Assembly: GCA_902772605.1 (NCBI GenBank)
Contig: CACYBG010000005.1
Coordinates: 1-5,498, forward strand
Source of the DNA: an uncultured Spirochaetaceae bacterium
GTDB taxonomy: Bacteria > Spirochaetota > Spirochaetia > Treponematales > Treponemataceae
Length of the DNA: 5,498 nucleotides
Reading direction: 5' to 3'
A model generated the notes under the pieces. It was not told the DNA's origin. It ran no database searches and saw only the letters and a list, made by a program, of their open reading frames with translations. Within the stretch, counting starts at the first letter, position 1. Each line of letters opens with the position of its first letter. A program made the position numbers and the translations under genes. Positions 4,909 through 5,498 of this stretch are shown here, one piece after another.

Positions 4909-5498
4909 ATGAAAGATTTGACCGAGCGTCAGAAGGAGATTTTGGACTTTATCGCTCAGTTTACCGATGACAATGCATATGCACCGACGGTAAGGGAAAT
5001 CTGCGACCATTTCAACATCTCCATCAGGGCCGTTCAGGATCACATTGCCGCACTGCAGAAAAAAGGCTTCCTTTCCATAACCAGGCACCGTTCCCGTTCA
5101 ATGAGGGTTCTTATCGACCAGAGGGGCAAGGATAAGGCTCCGTCTTTCGTTAAGGTTCCCATCCTTGTTTCCGGGGCTGTGCAGGACATATTGGATCCTT
5201 CAAACGTTTCAGGCATGGTTTTTCGTTCCGCATCCTACATCGAAGCGGGAAAGACCTATTTTGCGATTCATGTTCCGGACGATTCCATGTATGGTGCAGG
5301 AATATTTCAGGGTGATGTCGCCGTTGCCGAAAAGAAGGAAAGCTGTTCCGAAGGTCAGATAGCAGTGCTTGAATACGAAGGCCGACTGCTTATCCGTCGT
5401 GCATCCGTGGAAAACGGTCGTATTTGCTATAGATCTGAAAATCCTCAGGTCATGCCGATATATGCACATCTTGCAAGGGTTCTTGGAGTGCTTGTCGA
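4909..5498 (+). CDS. lexA: LexA-family repressor with altered self-cleavage site (3' end beyond window)
   Basis: At least 196 residues are visible, ending at ...LARVLGVLV, so only a few C-terminal residues are missing. Residues 1-68 form a LexA winged helix: LTERQKEILDFI, then APTVREICDHFNIS and a recognition helix near RAVQDHIAALQKKGFL. Residues about 83-196 are an S24-type peptidase fold with the nucleophile Ser at S126 (DDSMYGAGI) and QGDVAVAE. Three positions are unusual. Where LexA has the scissile Ala-Gly, here it is A90-V91. The conserved Gly of the GDSM/GMSM loop is D124. The catalytic Lys, expected 37 residues after the Ser as in E. coli (S119/K156), is R163 in LIRRAS. Self-cleavage may therefore be lost or slow. 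ATG 4909 has an AGAGGA Shine-Dalgarno at 4896-4901 inside the end of ptsH. The fold makes LexA the best call, but an SOS role is not assured. Confidence 0.85.
   Translation, partial: MKDLTERQKEILDFIAQFTDDNAYAPTVREICDHFNISIRAVQDHIAALQKKGFLSITRHRSRSMRVLIDQRGKDKAPSFVKVPILVSGAVQDILDPSNVSGMVFRSASYIEAGKTYFAIHVPDDSMYGAGIFQGDVAVAEKKESCSEGQIAVLEYEGRLLIRRASVENGRICYRSENPQVMPIYAHLARVLGVLV

Overview
The window looks like chromosome of a spirochaete, most likely a Treponema-type organism with moderate GC (inference from gene content and the style of the proteins; no rRNA or other decisive marker is present). Base composition is uneven. By hand count, about 38% GC is seen over 301-600 (the PIN-domain module) against roughly 50% over 2041-2160 (the histidine kinase), so the left end may be acquired or simply under different selection.

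Layout. Positions 3-89 hold the last codons of an unidentified + strand gene. It meets head-on a two-gene minus-strand module: a PIN-domain (VapC-like) ribonuclease gene (737-279) followed, with an ATGA overlap, by a 68-residue partner (282-76). The divergent intergenic region (738-885) carries two adjacent near-identical inverted repeats (795-809 and 817-834) just upstream of a good promoter. That promoter drives a tightly packed three-gene + strand operon (886-3340): a multi-span membrane protein resembling ECF-transporter S components, a HisKA_3-type sensor histidine kinase and a NarL/LuxR-type response regulator. The genes overlap by 4 bp and then 1 bp, so they are probably translationally coupled. 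A run of eight G near the end of the membrane-protein gene is a candidate slippage site.

After an 88-bp gap with a well-formed promoter and no Shine-Dalgarno sequence, hprK (3429-4418) encodes bifunctional HPr kinase/phosphorylase. A 220-bp gap with several hairpins, one resembling an intrinsic terminator and directly abutting the ribosome binding site, precedes ptsH (4639-4905, GTG start). ptsH encodes HPr with both H15 and S46. Three bases later comes a LexA-family gene (4909 to the window edge, lacking only its last few codons).

How it fits together. HprK would phosphorylate and dephosphorylate HPr on S46, giving a regulatory PTS branch; several treponemes are known to keep HPr and HprK without a full set of sugar permeases. 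The membrane protein, kinase and regulator probably form one signalling unit whose ligand cannot be read from sequence. The most unusual item is the LexA homologue. Its HTH and S24 fold are intact, but the scissile Ala-Gly reads Ala-Val, the Gly before the catalytic Ser region is Asp, and the catalytic Lys position is Arg. This suggests a LexA-like repressor that may not undergo normal RecA-stimulated self-cleavage.
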